A stretch of 64,000 bases of DNA from Buddleja alternifolia (Eukaryota; Streptophyta; Magnoliopsida; Lamiales; Scrophulariaceae), in assembly GCA_019426215.1 (NCBI GenBank), contig CM033394.1:37074423-37138422 (forward strand), in the 5' to 3' direction. Each line of letters starts with the position of its first letter. Position 1 is the stretch's first letter. This document shows, piece after piece, positions 60,830 through 64,000 of this stretch. A program made the position numbers and the translations under genes. The notes under the pieces were generated by a model. The model was not told the DNA's origin, made no database searches, and saw only the letters and a list, made by a program, of their open reading frames with translations.

Positions 60830-61334
60830 CACTACCACAAAAAAGTCCTATTACAGCGCACCTATGGCAGCGGTTTTGAAAACTGCTGTAATAGGGGGTA
60901 CTCGGTTCGGACCTATGACAGCGGTTCGAGCCGAACCGCTGTCATAGGGGTGTCAAAAATAAAAAATAAAAAAAATATTGGACTTTTGGCAGCGGTTCAG
61001 CCGAACCGCTGCCACAAAGTTCACTTTTGGCAGCGGTTCGGGCCGAACCGCTGCCACAAGTGCACTTTTGGCAGCGGTTCGGGCGGAACCGCTGCCACAA
61101 GTGCACTTTTGGCAGCGGTTCGGGCGGAACCGCTGCCACAAAGTTCACTTTGTGGCAGCGGTTCGGCGGAACCGCTGCCAAAAGTGAACTTTTTGGCAGC
61201 GGTTCTGCCCGAACCGCTGCCAAACGTTGTCAAAAAAAAAAAAAAAAAATTTTTTTGAACTTTGTGGCAGCGGTTCTGCGCGAACCGCTGCCAAAAGTTC
61301 AAAATTTGGGCGGGTTTATTTCAAACCGGCCCCC

Positions 61335-61530
61335 CCTCTCTCTCACTCTCACTCTCACTCTCTCACTCTCTCTCTCTCTCTCTCTCAACTCTCTCTCTCA
61401 ACTCTCTCACCACCACCACCACCGCCGACGCCCACCTCCGCCGACGCCGACGCTGCCCACCTCCGCCGCCGCCGCCGCCGACGCCGACGCCGACGCCGCC
61501 CTCCTCCGCCGCCGCCGCCGCCTTCCATTT
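61335..61530. repeat. CT-rich and GCC-rich low-complexity tract
   Basis: (TC)n and (CTCAA)-like repeats at 61335-61410 are followed by CCGCCGACGCC-type repeats to 61530. All three plus-strand frames are open (His/Arg/Pro runs), which is a composition effect. Confidence 0.9.
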
Positions 61531-61569
61531 AGTTTTGGTATTTTTTTTTAGATAAATATATACACACAC

Positions 61570-62010
61570 ACACATAGAGTATATATAGATGTATGTATAT
61601 GTGGGTGTATGCATATATGTGTGGGTGTATGTATATTTGTGTATGTGTGGGTGTATTTATATTTGTGTATATGTGGGTGTATTTATATTTGTGTATATGT
61701 GGGTGTATGTGTATGTATATTTGTGTATGAATATTTGTGTATGTATATATGTGGATGGGTGTATGTATATTTGTGTATATGTTCATGGGTGTATGCATAT
61801 ATGTGTATATGTTAATGGGTGTATTTGTGTATGTGTGGGTGTGTGTATATTTGTGTATGTATATATGTGGATGGGTGTATGTATATTTGTGTATATGTTG
61901 ATGGGTGTATGTATATATGTGGATTGGTGTATGTATATTTGTGTATATGTTGATGGGTGTATGTATATTTGTGTATGTGTGGGTGTACGTATATTTGTGT
62001 ATTTATGAAA
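61570..62010. repeat. TG/TA-rich tandem minisatellite
   Basis: Words such as GGGTGTATGTATATTTGTGT and ATATGTGGATGGGTGTATG repeat irregularly. It is the reverse complement of the block at 25185-25565. Confidence 0.9.
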
Positions 62011-62035
62011 ATATTTCTCGGTTGAAATTTTGCGG

Positions 62036-62314
62036 TGTTGGAATGATACGAAATTCACAAGGTCATAGAGAAACGGCATTCTGAACAAAACGCAAGACTT
62101 CGCCTTGCGCTCTCGTGATTTTAGCTATCCGAGATCGTTTAAGGCCTCAAATACGTGTTTTATTACAAAAATACGTATTTATGTAATAAAACGCGTATTT
62201 GAGGCCTTAAACGATCTCGGATGGCTAAAATCACGAGAGCGCAAGGCGAAGTCTTGCGTTTTGTTCAGAATGCCGTTTCGCTATGACCGTGTGAATTTCG
62301 TGTTATTCCGACAT
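62036..62314. repeat. Long internal hairpin of CACTA-like copy 2
   Basis: Arms of about 135 bp (62036-62170 and 62182-62314) are almost perfectly complementary, including CTCTCGTGATTTTAGCTATC with GATGGCTAAAATCACGAGAG. The loop is about 10 nt. Both arms contain the same short palindromic AAGACTTCGCCTT word. Confidence 0.92.
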
Positions 62315-62564
62315 GGTAACATTATAAACGATAAAATAAAATTAAAAAAAAATAAATATACCACCCTATGGCAGCGGTTCAGCCGGAACCGCTGCCATAG
62401 GGTCCAATTTTTTATTTTTTTTTTAAATAAATGACCCTATGACAGCGGTTCCGGAACCGCTGCCATAGGGTTTTGACCTATGGTAGCGGTACCTATGGCA
62501 GCGGTTCAAAACCGCTGTAATAGGCCCAAAAAAACCGCTGCTATAGGTCATTTCTGTAGTAGTG

Positions 62565-63400
62565 CCATGGACAATCACTCTCTAAATGAGATCTCGCACA
62601 CCGAGGGCATATAATACTTTGTCTCTTGTTAGGACAAGAGACAGCACGATGGCCAGGTTGACCACACTCATAACAAGCTCCATTCCTCTTCGAGCAATTT
62701 CCATCTGTGTGGGTAATCCTACACCTTCCACACCAAGCTCATTTCTTTTGTTGAAAGGTCTCTTTCCTAAGTTGTTTACTCGGACTTTGACTCGACTGGA
62801 AGTTCGTGGGCCTATCTCTCTTTACCTCTTTTGGCTACTCGTCTCCCAACTCCAACTCAACATCCAAGGCTTCGCTCACAATCACTGTATAGGTAGTCAA
62901 TGTCTGAGCGGATAATGGTACACAAATTTCAGTCCTCAAACCCTTCAAAAATTTCTTAGCCTTCCTAGCTTCATTCTCTGCATAATATGGAGCAAAACGA
63001 CATAGTGAAGCATACTTGGCCTGATATTGCGCGACAGTCATATCTCCTTGCTTTAGTTTAAGGAACTCAGTCTCCTTCTGGTCACGAACACTCTCGGGGT
63101 AGAACCTCTCATAAACTAAAGTCCTGAATTCTTTCCAAGTGGGCTCCATCTCCGACTCCTCTACCATCCTCCACCATTCATACGCTTCCCCTTTTAGTGT
63201 ATACGTAGCATAAGAAATTTTTTGCAAGTCCGTGCAATCCAATCTCCTAAAGATCAAAATTAGGTGGATTAGTCCTTATGAACTTCTCGAATTTATCACC
63301 TTGACTTGTGCCATTTCTAATAGCTCCAACCAACGTTTGCAGTAAGTCAACCACTCCCATCTACTGATTTGGGGCGAGGTTCTCACCACCTACAGCAGCA
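62565..63400 (-). pseudogene. Gypsy gag (capsid and zinc knuckles), broken
   Basis: The retrotransposon gag domain reads clearly at 63257-62835 (DLQKISYATYTLKGEAYEWW, EFRTLVYERFYPESVRDQKE, MTVAQYQAKYASLCRFAPYY, RKAKKFLKGLR). CCHC-type zinc knuckles follow (ACYECGQPGHRAVSC near 62655-62700) until the CACTA-like insertion at 62564. The frame shifts at about 63257 and after 62835, so gag is not intact. Confidence 0.87.
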
Positions 63401-63700
63401 GCATCAACATTATTTTCCCCATCAACCTCTGGTTGTCTGTCATTTCTATTTGCAAGGGCACGATGCTTTTCTTGATTATCAATGCCAACTCTAGTTCCCC
63501 TATCACGCATAACATGAGTAGCAGTAGGAGGTCATCCTCATTTAGGGGCCATTCTTCCTATGAATACGATGGACGATATATTAATCAACATAAGATATTA
63601 CTAAATAAAACTATCATCCAACTTAATCCAAATAATTAACACCACTTAATAATAACACAATAACTTAACTTCGACCAACTTAGTCAAATTCACAACCTAA

Positions 63701-63712
63701 GCTCTGATACCA
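63701..63712 (-). other. Primer-binding site of the Gypsy element
   Basis: TGGTATCAGAGC on the minus strand, complementary to initiator tRNA-Met, is separated from the LTR end (GTGTGACA) by ATTTTAG. Confidence 0.9.
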
Positions 63713-63719
63713 CTAAAAT

Positions 63720-64000
63720 TGTCACACCCTGAACCCCAGGAACATGATAACCGCCGTAGGTTCTTTAAAACATTCCAAAGGCCAGCAAGGCTCGCCTACT
63801 AACAACATTGGTATAGAGCATCTATACCTAAAAGATACCAATTCTCGATATATAAAAAAATAAAACTCCATAAAAGAAACTCGGTTCATCCATGATATTA
63901 GTAATCTCTCACAATGAAAATAAATCCAATACCTCTAAATAAATCTCTAATTCGATCCAAAAAGAACAAGTTTATCTTACCCAAAAGAATGAAGTCTATC
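63720..64000 (-). repeat. 5' LTR of the Gypsy element, cut by the window end
   Basis: It is nearly identical to 54126 onward for the first 190 bp, differing by a few substitutions and a small deletion (TCTCACAATG against TCTCACACAATG). Its remainder lies outside the window. Confidence 0.88.

Larger units (their letters stand above)
60830..62564. mobile_element. CACTA-like non-autonomous element, copy 2
   Basis: It starts CACTACCACAAAAAAGTCC and ends ATTTCTGTAGTAGTG, with CCA on both sides (60827-60829 and 62565-62567). Subterminal zones carry repeated GGCAGCGGTTCGGGC / GCCCGAACCGCTGCC hairpins; between them lie a CT-rich and GCC-rich stretch (61335-61530), the CA/TA-type tandem block and the long hairpin. 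Compared with copy 1, the interior is inverted relative to the window. It splits the Gypsy gag gene. Confidence 0.9.
54126..64000 (-). mobile_element. Ty3/Gypsy chromovirus-type element (Tekay-like), incomplete at window edge
   Basis: On the minus strand: part of the 5' LTR (63720 to window end), primer-binding site 63701-63712, gag, protease, RT, RNase H, a truncated integrase with chromodomain tail, polypurine tract 57746-57758, and 3' LTR 54126-57745. Order and the HITMDFVTG and SPRFIGPFEI texts indicate a plant chromovirus close to Tekay/Del. The integrase core is deleted and a CACTA-like element sits in gag, so it is non-autonomous. It inserted into an FRS gene. The 5-bp target duplication cannot be checked because the right end lies outside. 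Confidence 0.9.

Noticed and set aside
61060..61320. Regularly spaced GCAGCGGTTC palindromes suggesting a CRISPR-like array.
   Set aside because: The units are subterminal inverted repeats of a CACTA-like element in a plant genome, with no unique spacers.
60725..61614. Several overlapping open frames with repeated GSGS/RTAA or poly-Arg/Pro text.
   Set aside because: They are translations of GGCAGCGGTTC hairpin repeats and GCC-rich low complexity; every frame is open and none resembles a protein.
61589..62008. A 139-codon plus-strand frame with YVYLCMCGC-like repeats.
   Set aside because: It is the minisatellite read in sense; copy 1 gives the same artefact on the opposite strand.
62105..62434. 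A 109-codon frame starting MRSRDFS.
   Set aside because: It is the arm and loop of the long hairpin; the similar frame at 24867-25088 is the same palindrome.

Overview
The window is plant nuclear DNA, most likely from a eudicot: AT-rich, intron-containing genes, plant-type Copia and Gypsy retrotransposons, CACTA DNA transposons, a CCCTAAA telomere-like tract, a plant patatin-like lipase and plant defensins. The species cannot be fixed from the sequence. Two host genes look intact: a seven-exon patatin-like lipid acyl hydrolase (5472-10061, minus) and a two-exon defensin (14284-15244, plus). A second defensin (36258-37353, plus) is broken by one stop codon. Three further host-type genes are visibly dead: a plant-mobile-domain protein (39937-42190, minus), the 3' half of an SMC5/6 NSE4 kleisin (50215-51081, plus) and a FAR1-related (FRS) protein (51815-54125, minus).

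Layout. 1-5471: intergenic, with a roughly 1.1 kb inverted-repeat element (3487-4582). 5472-10061: the lipase; its promoter and first codons are tandemly duplicated just upstream (10421-10668). 10669-14204: AT-rich spacer with small inverted-repeat elements. 14284-15244: defensin 1. 16041-34631: one decayed Copia element on the minus strand, with four later insertions: a 5.7 kb CACTA element and a 1.8 kb solo LTR in its 3' LTR, a 1.6 kb CACTA element in its RNase H region, and a 2.8 kb Gypsy solo LTR in its 5' LTR. 36258-37353: defensin 2. 39937-48250: mobile-domain pseudogene split by a TRIM, then LTR-like DNA and a second Copia fragment. 50215-54125: NSE4 and FRS pseudogenes. 54126 to the window end: a chromodomain-type Gypsy element inserted into the FRS gene, itself carrying a solo LTR and another CACTA-like element.

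How the parts relate. Insertion order can be read from target-site duplications. The two defensins share exon structure and an extra N-terminal cysteine, so they are probably tandem duplicates now separated by the nested transposon cluster. The 5.7 kb CACTA element holds no recognisable transposase. Instead it carries tRNA-like pol III box A/box B units, a telomere-like tract and a TATA-led, apparently four-exon transcript of low coding potential. The two smaller CACTA-like elements share dense subterminal inverted repeats, a tandem CA/TA-rich block and a long internal hairpin. All splice sites, boundaries and family names come from reading the sequence; no alignment or search was run.
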